A stretch of DNA of 64,000 bases, taken from positions 682,001 to 746,000 of the forward strand of contig NZ_JAODUA010000002.1 of assembly GCF_025399895.1 (NCBI RefSeq), given 5' to 3'. Source of the DNA: Streptomyces sp. ASQP_92. Its GTDB lineage: Bacteria > Actinomycetota > Actinomycetes > Streptomycetales > Streptomycetaceae. Below, piece by piece: positions 8,601 through 16,187 of this stretch (position 1 is its first letter; every line of letters begins with the position of its first letter). The position numbers were made by a program, and so were the translations under genes. The notes under the pieces were generated by a model. That model was not told where the DNA came from. It saw only the letters and a program-made list of their open reading frames with translations, and did no database searches.

Positions 8601-9866
8601 ATGAGCGACCCCGAGCCGGGCCCGGAACCGGGCGCGCCCGAGGAGGGGTCCAGGGCGCGGACGCCCAGGGCGTGGCCGATCGGTGGCCGTCGCCTCGGCG
8701 CCGCGCTGGCCGTGGCCGCCGTCGCGACGGGCGGAACCCTGTGGGCCCTCAGTTCCTCCGGTTCCTCCGGTGACGGTGCCAAGGGCCGCTCGGCCGGGGG
8801 CCCCACGGTGGTCGAGGTGTCCCCGGGCGCCTGCGGCAAGGGGTGGAGCGGCGGCGGCGCGGGCCTTCAGGTCTTCGCGCTGCACAACACGTCCTCGGCC
8901 CCGGCCGAGGTCGATCTCACCGACCGGGCGACCGGCGCCGTCCACGGCGAGATCGAGGGCCTCGCCCCCGGCACGACCCGCGAGCTGAGGGTGGTCCTCG
9001 GCGGCGGCTCCTACGCCTTCACCTGCCTGCCGGACGACGCCGCCGCGGTCACCGGTCCCACCGTGCGAGTCGAGGGCCCCACGACCGGAGGCGGGCCCGC
9101 CGTGGTGCCGGTGACCCAGCACGACCTCATCCCGGTGGCCCTCGCCCACCAGCGCTGGGTGGCCGACAGAATGGTCGAACTCGCCGAGCTGACCGATGAG
9201 TTGAAGCGTGCCGTGGACGACGGCGACCTCGACGCGGCGCGCGCCGCCTGGCTGCCCGCGCACCTGGTCTACGAGCGCATGGGCGGCGCCTACGACGCGT
9301 TCGGCGCAGCCGGCCAGGCCATCAACGGGTCCGGCCCCGCCCCCTCCGATGCCCGTTCGGCCAAGGATTTCGAGGGCTTCCACCGCGTCGAGTACGGCCT
9401 GTGGCACGGGGAGTCGGCGGCCTCGCTGCGCGGGCCCGCCGACCGGCTGGCGCAGGCCGTGCACGCCCTGCGCGAGAGCTGGCCGCAGCAGCGCCTCGAC
9501 CCGGCCCAACTGGGCCTGCGCGCCCACGAGATCCTGGAGGACACCGCCCGCGCGGAGCTCACAGGACGCACCGACTACGGCAGCGGGACCAACCTGGCCA
9601 CCGCCCGGGCCAACCTCGACGGCACCCGCCAACTCCTCGGCCTGCTGCGTCCGTTGCTCGCCGGCCGCTATCCGGCCCTGCCGCGCCTCGACGCCTGGCT
9701 CGACCGCACCCAGCGCACCCTGGACCGTTTCGGCGAGGGCAGCCGCTGGACACCGCCGGCACAACTCGGCCGCCAGGACCGGCAACGCCTCAACAGCGAC
9801 ATCGGGCAGGCGGTGGAACTCCTCGCCCCCGTGGCGACGATCTGCGACGCACGGAGGACGGCATGA
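8601..9866 (+). CDS. efeO: EfeO-like iron uptake lipoprotein/imelysin protein
   Basis: Extracytoplasmic component of an Efe ferrous/ferric iron import system. The 421-residue protein has a basic N-terminus and a membrane segment near residues 33-50, then a cupredoxin-like domain (about 65-165) and an imelysin/M75 helical domain. The M75 metal motif HxxE is present as H261-R-V-E264 in FHRVEYGLWH. ATG 8601 follows GGAG at 8590-8593 by seven bases; a GTG one codon earlier is less well spaced. The stop overlaps the efeB start as ATGA, so the two genes are translationally coupled. No EfeU permease gene lies next to it, which is unusual for a full EfeUOB locus. Confidence 0.9.
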   Translation: MSDPEPGPEPGAPEEGSRARTPRAWPIGGRRLGAALAVAAVATGGTLWALSSSGSSGDGAKGRSAGGPTVVEVSPGACGKGWSGGGAGLQVFALHNTSSAPAEVDLTDRATGAVHGEIEGLAPGTTRELRVVLGGGSYAFTCLPDDAAAVTGPTVRVEGPTTGGGPAVVPVTQHDLIPVALAHQRWVADRMVELAELTDELKRAVDDGDLDAARAAWLPAHLVYERMGGAYDAFGAAGQAINGSGPAPSDARSAKDFEGFHRVEYGLWHGESAASLRGPADRLAQAVHALRESWPQQRLDPAQLGLRAHEILEDTARAELTGRTDYGSGTNLATARANLDGTRQLLGLLRPLLAGRYPALPRLDAWLDRTQRTLDRFGEGSRWTPPAQLGRQDRQRLNSDIGQAVELLAPVATICDARRTA

Positions 9867-11092
9867 GTGAGGTACGACGGCGGGGCTTTCTGCGCGGTGC
9901 CGCGGCCGGGGTGGGAACGGCGGTCACCGGTGCCGCGCTGTCCGGCGCGATCCCCCGCCCGGCCCGGGCCGGGAACACGGCGAGCATCACGACCTCGCCC
10001 GACTTCCACGGCACCCACCAGGCCGGCATCCTCCAACTTCCGCGCCGCGCAACGGCGTTGGTTTCCTTCGACGTGACCGCCGCCGACCGCCGGGAGCTCA
10101 CCGAGCTGATGCGCGCCCTCACCGACCGGGCCCGTTTCCTGGCCGTCGGCGGCTCGCCCGTCCCGGTGGGGATCACGGCGCCGCCCAGCGACTCCGGAGT
10201 GCTCGGGCCGCAGGGGCCCACGGGCGGGGTGACGATCACGGCCGGGGTCGGCGCCGCCCTCTTCGACGACCGGTTCGGCCTCAAGGACCGCAAGCCGGCC
10301 CGGCTCACCACGATGCCGGCCTTCCCCGACGACGACCTCGACCCGGCGTGGTGCCACGGAGACCTGAGCCTGCAACTGTGCGCGGACAGCCCGGACATCG
10401 TGCTGCACGCCCTGCGCGACATCACGCGCCACACCCGGGGCGGCATGCAGGTCCGCTGGCGCATGGACGGATTCACCAGTCCGCCGCGGCCCAGCGGAAC
10501 TCCCCGTAACCACCTGGGGTTCAAGGACGGCACCGCCAATCCCGACACCGCCGACCGGGCCGCGATGGACCGGCTCGTGTGGGTGGGCCAAGGGGGCGCG
10601 GAGCCCGCGTGGGCGGCGGGCGGAAGCTATCTGGTGGTGCGGCTGATCCGCATGCTGGTGGAGTTCTGGGACCGGGTCTCGCTCGCCGAACAGGAGCGGA
10701 TGATCGGCCGTGCCCGGGACACCGGAGCGCCGCTGGACGGCGCCGGCGAGTTCGACGTGCCGAAGTTCGCGCAGGACCCCAAGGGCGATGTGATCCCGCT
10801 GGACAGCCACATCCGCCTGGCCAACCCCCGGTCGGGGCCGAGCGAGAGCCGGCGGATCCTGCGGCGCGGCTACAACTACGACCGCGGCATGGACACCAAC
10901 GGCGACCTCGACATGGGCCTCCTGTTCTGCTGCTACCAGCAGGACCTGGCCCGGCAGTTCGAGGCCGTACAGAAGCGGCTGGCGGGCGAGCCGCTCGCCG
11001 ACTACATCAAGCCGTTCGGCGGAGGATATTTCCTTGCCCTGCCCGGCGTAAGGGACCGCTCCGACTGGCTCGGCCGTACTCTGCTGCTCTGA
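9863..11092 (+). CDS. efeB: EfeB-like Dyp-type heme peroxidase, Tat-exported
   Basis: Dye-decolorizing peroxidase of 409 residues, the third component of EfeUOB systems, thought to oxidise ferrous iron or handle heme outside the membrane. It begins with a twin-arginine signal (RRRGFLRG at residues 5-12, then a hydrophobic stretch ending ARAGN). The Dyp hallmark GFKDGTAN lies near residue 222, and conserved RRGYNYDRG and LLFCCYQQD segments close the heme pocket. It overlaps efeO by 4 bp (ATGA). Folded export by Tat with its cofactor is known for the family; iron uptake as its role here is inferred from the efeO partner. Confidence 0.93.
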   Translation: MSEVRRRGFLRGAAAGVGTAVTGAALSGAIPRPARAGNTASITTSPDFHGTHQAGILQLPRRATALVSFDVTAADRRELTELMRALTDRARFLAVGGSPVPVGITAPPSDSGVLGPQGPTGGVTITAGVGAALFDDRFGLKDRKPARLTTMPAFPDDDLDPAWCHGDLSLQLCADSPDIVLHALRDITRHTRGGMQVRWRMDGFTSPPRPSGTPRNHLGFKDGTANPDTADRAAMDRLVWVGQGGAEPAWAAGGSYLVVRLIRMLVEFWDRVSLAEQERMIGRARDTGAPLDGAGEFDVPKFAQDPKGDVIPLDSHIRLANPRSGPSESRRILRRGYNYDRGMDTNGDLDMGLLFCCYQQDLARQFEAVQKRLAGEPLADYIKPFGGGYFLALPGVRDRSDWLGRTLLL

Positions 11093-11277
11093 CGCCGTCC
11101 CACCGGACCCGGCCCCTCAACGGAGGGTCAAGTTTTGGCCTGATATCCCTGGCGGGCTGTTCACCGGGGGGACACCGTGGCGCGGGCGCGGTGTAGTGGT
11201 CCGCGCGAAGGATCGCGTTTCGTCAACGACATCACGAGGGTGGCCGGACCCCGGACGCCAGTGGAGGCACGCGGAGC

Positions 11278-13173
11278 ATGGGCAGCAAACGCAGCGCGGT
11301 GGGTGCGGAGCGCCGGGCCGGACGGTGGGCGGTGTTCGCCGGGGCCGCGGCGCTCGGCCTGCTCAGTGGCATGGTCCCGGCCGCGGCGGATCCGGCGGAC
11401 CACCCCGACGGCCGGACGGCCACCCCGATCAAGCATCTGGTGGTGCTCTTCCAGGAGAACGTGTCCTTCGACCACTACTTCGGCACCTACCCCGTGGCGG
11501 CCAACACGGACGGCACCAGGTTCACCGCGGACAAGCACACCCCGAAGGACATCAACACGCTGCGCAACGCCGGGCTTTTGACGAAGAACCCCAACCAGTA
11601 CCTGCCCAAGCGGCTCACCCCCGAGCAGGCCATGACCTGCGACCAGAACCACGGCTACGGCCCCGAGCAGTACGCCGCCAACGGCGGCAAGGCCGACCTG
11701 TACGTGCAGAACACCGACTCGGGGAAGTGCTCCGGCAACCTGTTCGGCGAGCCAGGCCTCGTCATGGACTACTACGACGGCAACACCGTCACCGCGATGT
11801 GGAACTACGCCCAGCACTACACCCTCGGCGACAACTCCTTCAGCACCACCTACGGCCCCTCCACGCCCGGCGCGATCAACCTGATCTCCGCGCAGACCCA
11901 CGGCGTGATCTCCACCGACCCCGCCTCCGGCACCGAGCACCCCGAGCAGACCGCGACGCCCGATCCGTACACCGTGGTCTCTCCCGACGCCAAGGGCGTC
12001 GGCACCCTCGTCAACGACCCCGACCCGGCGTACGACGACTGCTCGGGCAACGACCACAGCGGCACCAGCCCGCTCGCCGCGCTCCAGGGCCGCAACATCG
12101 GTGACCTGCTCAACGAGCGGCATGTGTCCTGGGGCTGGTTCCAGGGCGGCTTCCGGCCCAGCACCGCCTGGGACGGCAAGCAGGGCCACTACGCGAAGTG
12201 CGCGGGAAGCACCCACACCAACGTGGGAGGCGCCGCGGTGGTGGACTACAGCCCGCACCACTCGCCCTTCCAGTACTACGCGTCGACCGCCAACCCTCAC
12301 CACCTGCCCCCGAAGAACACCGCCGAGATCGGCCACGAGGGGCAGGCCAACCACAACTACGACCTCGGCGACTTCGACGCGGCCCTCGCGGCGGGCAACC
12401 TGCCGGCGGTGAGCTTCCTGAAGGCCTCGGAGTACCAGGACGGCCACGCCGCCTACTCCGACCCCCTCGACGAACAGCACTACCTGATCGAGCGGATCAA
12501 CAAGATCCAGCAGTCGCCGCAGTGGAAGGACACCGCGGTCCTCATCGCCTACGACGACTCCGACGGCTGGTACGACCACGCGTACGCGAAGCCGCAGAAC
12601 GGCTCCAAGGACACCAAGCCCGGCTCCCAGGGCAAGCCCGCCGACAGCCCCGCCTGTCAGGCAGGGCCCGCCGCCGCGGGAGACTACGCCGACCGATGCG
12701 GCCCCGGCACCCGCCAGCCCCTCCTGGTCATCTCGCCGTACAGCAAGGTCAACGCGGTCGACCACACCCTGACCGAGCAGGCGTCCATCACCCGGTTCAT
12801 CGAGGACAACTGGCACACCGGCCGGATCGGCGACGCCTCCTTCGACGCCCGGGCCAACCCGCTGACCTCGGCCTTCGACTTCAAGCACCCCAACGGCAAG
12901 CAGGTGCTGCTCAACGCGGACGGATCGGTCAAGTCCGTCAAGGACATCCCCGAGCACCCCGCCCCACCGGCCGCCGGATCCACTCCCGCGACCACCACGG
13001 GCGGCTCAGGAAACCACCCCCAGCCCCGGACGGGCGGTGAGGCCCTCGCCGAGAGCGGCTCCTCCTCGGCGCTCGTGCCGACCGGGATCGCCGCCGGTGC
13101 GCTCGCGGTGGGCGGCGCCGGCATCGCCGTCGCCCTGCACCGCCGCAGGAAGCACGCTCGCCCCACTCCGTAA
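11278..13173 (+). CDS. secreted phosphoesterase, phospholipase C family, wall-sorted
   Basis: A 631-residue extracytoplasmic phosphoesterase of the acid-phosphatase/non-hemolytic phospholipase C superfamily. A signal peptide covers residues 1-37 (basic start, GAAALGLLSGMV core, AAADP). The catalytic block ENVSFDHYFGTYP near 61-73, a NHNYDLGDFDAAL segment and the metal-site YDDSDGWYDH are all present. The C-terminus looks like a sortase signal: LAESG at 590-594, a hydrophobic stretch (about 599-620), then HRRRKHARPTP. Actinomycete class E sortases usually use LAxTG, so Ser replacing Thr is a variation. GGAGG ten bases before ATG 11278 supports the start. Substrate (phospholipid or other phosphodiester) is not evident. 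Confidence 0.88.
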   Translation: MGSKRSAVGAERRAGRWAVFAGAAALGLLSGMVPAAADPADHPDGRTATPIKHLVVLFQENVSFDHYFGTYPVAANTDGTRFTADKHTPKDINTLRNAGLLTKNPNQYLPKRLTPEQAMTCDQNHGYGPEQYAANGGKADLYVQNTDSGKCSGNLFGEPGLVMDYYDGNTVTAMWNYAQHYTLGDNSFSTTYGPSTPGAINLISAQTHGVISTDPASGTEHPEQTATPDPYTVVSPDAKGVGTLVNDPDPAYDDCSGNDHSGTSPLAALQGRNIGDLLNERHVSWGWFQGGFRPSTAWDGKQGHYAKCAGSTHTNVGGAAVVDYSPHHSPFQYYASTANPHHLPPKNTAEIGHEGQANHNYDLGDFDAALAAGNLPAVSFLKASEYQDGHAAYSDPLDEQHYLIERINKIQQSPQWKDTAVLIAYDDSDGWYDHAYAKPQNGSKDTKPGSQGKPADSPACQAGPAAAGDYADRCGPGTRQPLLVISPYSKVNAVDHTLTEQASITRFIEDNWHTGRIGDASFDARANPLTSAFDFKHPNGKQVLLNADGSVKSVKDIPEHPAPPAAGSTPATTTGGSGNHPQPRTGGEALAESGSSSALVPTGIAAGALAVGGAGIAVALHRRRKHARPTP

Positions 13174-13196
13174 CATCCGCAACTCCCGCTGACACA

Positions 13197-13222
13197 GGGC
13201 CGCCGACGGTTGTCGGCGGCCC
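13197..13222 (+). terminator. terminator after phosphoesterase
   Basis: GGGCCGCCGAC (13197-13207) and GTCGGCGGCCC (13212-13222) form a perfect 11-bp stem with a GGTT loop, 23 bp past the phosphoesterase stop. Confidence 0.85.
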
Positions 13223-13340
13223 TCGCGTGTGCCGCGCGAAAGGTACGGCACGACACGCCGACGGGGGAGTCGGGCCGCTCCATCGCGGGCAAGCAACGGG
13301 GAGGAAGAGGTGGTTCCGGCCCGCTCGCGGAGGGATTCTC

Positions 13341-14255
13341 ATGGGGATCTACGGGCAGGACTGGGCGTCGTACCAGTCGTCGACACCGGACACGAGCGGT
13401 CTGTCCTTCGCCTTCGTGAAGGTCACCGAAGGACTCTCGTACATCAACCCGCGCTGGGTGTCACAGCGCGACCACGCCAAGGCCAACGGCCTGGTGTGGG
13501 GCGGCTATCACTACCCCAATATGGCCAACAGCCCCCAGGCGGAGGCCGACCACTTCATCCGGCAGGTCGACTGGCGGCCCGGCGACGTGGTGATCCTGGA
13601 CTGGGAGGGCTACGACGCGGCGAACTCGCGCGTCGCCAAGTCCACCCAACGCGCTTACAAGAACGCCTGGTTGAGGTATGTCAAGGGGCGCCTGCCGCAT
13701 CACCCCGTCGGCATGTACGCCAACCTCGACTACTGGTGGAACGTCGACCAGGACGGCTACTGCGCCGACTTCCTGTGGATCGCCACGGCCGGGCGCGCGG
13801 CCGGCGACCCCGGGATCCGGGCGCCCTGGATGTTCCACCAGTACGGCGAGTCCAACGGCCTCGACCACGACTACTGCCACCTCGCCGGCCTCAGTGAACT
13901 GCGCAGGTGGGCCCTCTCGTTCCAGCCCTCACCGCCTCAGGAGACCGACATGCCCCAATGGATCATCGGCCACGTCGACCCGGGCGCGCAGCCCACCGTC
14001 GTCCTGCTGCCGCACGGCACCGCGTGGGACACCTACAACCGCCGGCTGCACCTCGGCATGGACCAGATCACCGACACCCCGGCGGTCGGCTCGGTCCGTG
14101 TCGCCCTGCACAACGGCACCGGCTGGCGGGACATCAGGGACGTACAGGTGCAGGCCGCGAGCGGCGCCGTCGATGTGAACATCACCAGCGGCGATGTGAA
14201 ACTGAGCCTCCAGACCGACACCGCGGGCGTCACCTTCGCCATCGAGACCTGGTAG
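13341..14255 (+). CDS. GH25-family muramidase-like protein
   Basis: Lysozyme of glycoside hydrolase family 25, expected to cut the peptidoglycan glycan chain. The first 205 residues follow the family: GIYGQDWASYQ at the start, FAFVKVTEG, HYPNMANSPQAEADHFI, and the catalytic strand VILDWEGYD with D87 and E89. A further C-terminal region of about 95 residues (from MPQWIIGHVD) is beta-rich and not recognised. ATG 13341 has GGAGGG six bases upstream. No signal peptide is visible, so it may rely on another export route, act after lysis, or descend from a phage endolysin. No phage genes are nearby. Confidence 0.82.
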   Translation: MGIYGQDWASYQSSTPDTSGLSFAFVKVTEGLSYINPRWVSQRDHAKANGLVWGGYHYPNMANSPQAEADHFIRQVDWRPGDVVILDWEGYDAANSRVAKSTQRAYKNAWLRYVKGRLPHHPVGMYANLDYWWNVDQDGYCADFLWIATAGRAAGDPGIRAPWMFHQYGESNGLDHDYCHLAGLSELRRWALSFQPSPPQETDMPQWIIGHVDPGAQPTVVLLPHGTAWDTYNRRLHLGMDQITDTPAVGSVRVALHNGTGWRDIRDVQVQAASGAVDVNITSGDVKLSLQTDTAGVTFAIETW

Positions 14256-14364
14256 CGACCGCACGCGAAGAGCCGGAACTCGGCCGTCCTCCTCGGCGAC
14301 GCACGGCGCCGGGCGTGACACCCTGGGCACTCCTGTCCCAAGTCATGCGAGGAGGCGGGCGCGC

Positions 14365-15978
14365 GTGCGGCCGACCCAGCCGGGGGAGACCCCCGCAATC
14401 CTGACGGTGCTCGGCGAGGAGCGGCGGCTCCGCAAGGAACTCGGCTTCTGGAGCCTGACCGCGATCGGCTTCTCCAACATCCTCGGCTCGGGCTGGCTGT
14501 TCGCCGCGATGTTCGCCGCCCAGACCGCGGGACCCGCCGCCCTGCTGTCCTGGGTCGGCGCGGGAGTGCTGTGTGCGCTGGTGGCGCTTGTGATGGTCGA
14601 ACTCGGGGCCACCCGGCCGGAGGGCGGCGGCACCGTGCGGTGGCCGCTGTACGCCAGCGGACGCCTGGTCGGCACCGTCGTCGGCTGGTCGGTGCTCCTG
14701 TCGGTGGGCGGCACCGCGGCGGAGATCAGCGCGATCATGCAGTACGCCGCGCACTATCTGCCCGGCCTCTACGACAACGGCCGCCTCACCGGCTCCGGCC
14801 TCGCCGTGGCGAGCGGCCTGAGCGTGCTCCTGACGGCGCTCAACTGGTTCGCGGTGCGCGCCTTCGCCCGGCTCAACAACCTGGTGTCCCTGTTCAAGGT
14901 CCTCGTCCCGGTCCTCACCGTGGTCGCCCTCTTCCTCTCCGGCACCCACTCCGGCCGCCTCACCGACCACAGCGGCTTCGCACCGTACGGCTACGCGGCC
15001 TGTCTGACCGCGCTCGCCGGCGGCGGCATCGTGTACTCCGTCAACGGCTTCCAGGCCCCCCTCGACTTCTCCGGCGAGGCACGCAACCCGCGCCGCACCG
15101 TGCCGCTGGCCGTGCTCACCGGGATCGGGCTCGCGGTGCTCGTCTACCTCGGCCTGCAACTGGCCTTCCTGTTCACCGTGCCCGACTCGCTCCTCGGCCA
15201 CGGCTGGCAGGGCGTCAACTTCGACTCGCCCTTCGGCCAGCTCGCCCTCGTCCTCAACCTGCACTGGCTCGCCACGCTGCTCTACGCGGACGCGGTGGTC
15301 TCCCCGGGCGGCTCGGCCTACGTCGGCGTCGCCATCGACGCCCGGCACACCTACGCCCTCGCCAAGAACGGGCTGCTGCCCCGCTTCTTCATGCGGATCG
15401 ACCCCCGCTCCGGCACCGCACGCCGCGCCCTGGTGCTCAACCTCCTGGTCATCATCGTCTTCATGCTGCCGTTCGGCGGCTGGCAGGACATCGTGAGCGT
15501 GATGGGCGACATGTATCTGATCGTGTACGCCGCCTCGGCGGTCGCCGCCGCCGCGTTCCGCGCCCACGACAGGGACCGCGGGCTCCCGCCCTCGGACGGG
15601 CAGGTCGCCGGGGTGCACTGGATCGCGCCGATCAGCTTCGTCGTGGCCAGCGAGTTCGTGTTCTGGTCGGGGTGGCACCATCTGCGGCTCGCCCTGCCCC
15701 TGGTCCTGGCCGGCGTCCCGCTGTTCCTGATGCTGCGCCCCGACGCCGAGGGCCGCTCCTCGCGCGACGAACTGCGCCACGGCGCCTGGCTGGTGTTCCA
15801 TCTGGCGGCGCTCACCCTGCTTTCGTGGCTCGGCACCTTCGGAGGCTCGGGCCACCTGCCCGCACCGTACGACTCCCTCGTGGTGGGAGTCCTGGCGCTC
15901 GGTGTGTTCTTCTGGGCGGTCCGCTCCGGCACGGCACATCTGCGCACGGCCCCGGTCACCGCACTACCCGCGGACTGA
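14365..15978 (+). CDS. APC-superfamily amino acid permease
   Basis: Integral membrane transporter of 537 residues with at least twelve hydrophobic segments. The first contains the APC signature GFWSLTAIGFSNILGSGWLF, where the unwound first helix binds the substrate backbone. A later conserved stretch is GFQAPLDFSGEARNPRRTVP. The GTG at 14365 has GAGGAGG nine bases upstream, and no other start fits as well. Import of an amino acid or amine by proton coupling is the family expectation; the substrate cannot be read from sequence. It stands alone between the muramidase and the NTPase/sensor pair. Confidence 0.85.
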   Translation: MRPTQPGETPAILTVLGEERRLRKELGFWSLTAIGFSNILGSGWLFAAMFAAQTAGPAALLSWVGAGVLCALVALVMVELGATRPEGGGTVRWPLYASGRLVGTVVGWSVLLSVGGTAAEISAIMQYAAHYLPGLYDNGRLTGSGLAVASGLSVLLTALNWFAVRAFARLNNLVSLFKVLVPVLTVVALFLSGTHSGRLTDHSGFAPYGYAACLTALAGGGIVYSVNGFQAPLDFSGEARNPRRTVPLAVLTGIGLAVLVYLGLQLAFLFTVPDSLLGHGWQGVNFDSPFGQLALVLNLHWLATLLYADAVVSPGGSAYVGVAIDARHTYALAKNGLLPRFFMRIDPRSGTARRALVLNLLVIIVFMLPFGGWQDIVSVMGDMYLIVYAASAVAAAAFRAHDRDRGLPPSDGQVAGVHWIAPISFVVASEFVFWSGWHHLRLALPLVLAGVPLFLMLRPDAEGRSSRDELRHGAWLVFHLAALTLLSWLGTFGGSGHLPAPYDSLVVGVLALGVFFWAVRSGTAHLRTAPVTALPAD

Positions 15979-16118
15979 CACGACAACTGTCCCCACCGGC
16001 ACGGCAGACGGCGCCGACGGGAGCTCGGACCGGCTGCCGAATCCACCCAACTGCCCCAAGGCCGCCCATCCGGCGAGCGGATGTGCGGAACACCCGTCGC
16101 GGCGTGTCCATCCGGTGT

Positions 16119-16148
16119 TACCTTCCGTGTCAATCGATGCGGAAGGTA
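16119..16148. promoter_or_regulatory. 9-bp inverted repeat before NTPase/sensor operon
   Basis: TACCTTCCG (16119-16127) and CGGAAGGTA (16140-16148) are perfect arms with a 12-base spacer. It sits 40 bp before the proposed NTPase start and 141 bp past the permease stop. It could be an operator or a leader hairpin. An alternative in-frame ATG at 16137 falls inside the spacer, one reason for preferring the later GTG. Confidence 0.5.
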
Positions 16149-16187
16149 CGCCTTTGGCGTGTCGGTTCCGGGGGCTGGGGGGTCGCG

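Noticed and set aside
13341..14255. Prophage remnant suggested by the muramidase
   Set aside because: No holin, tail, integrase or attachment repeats are present nearby.
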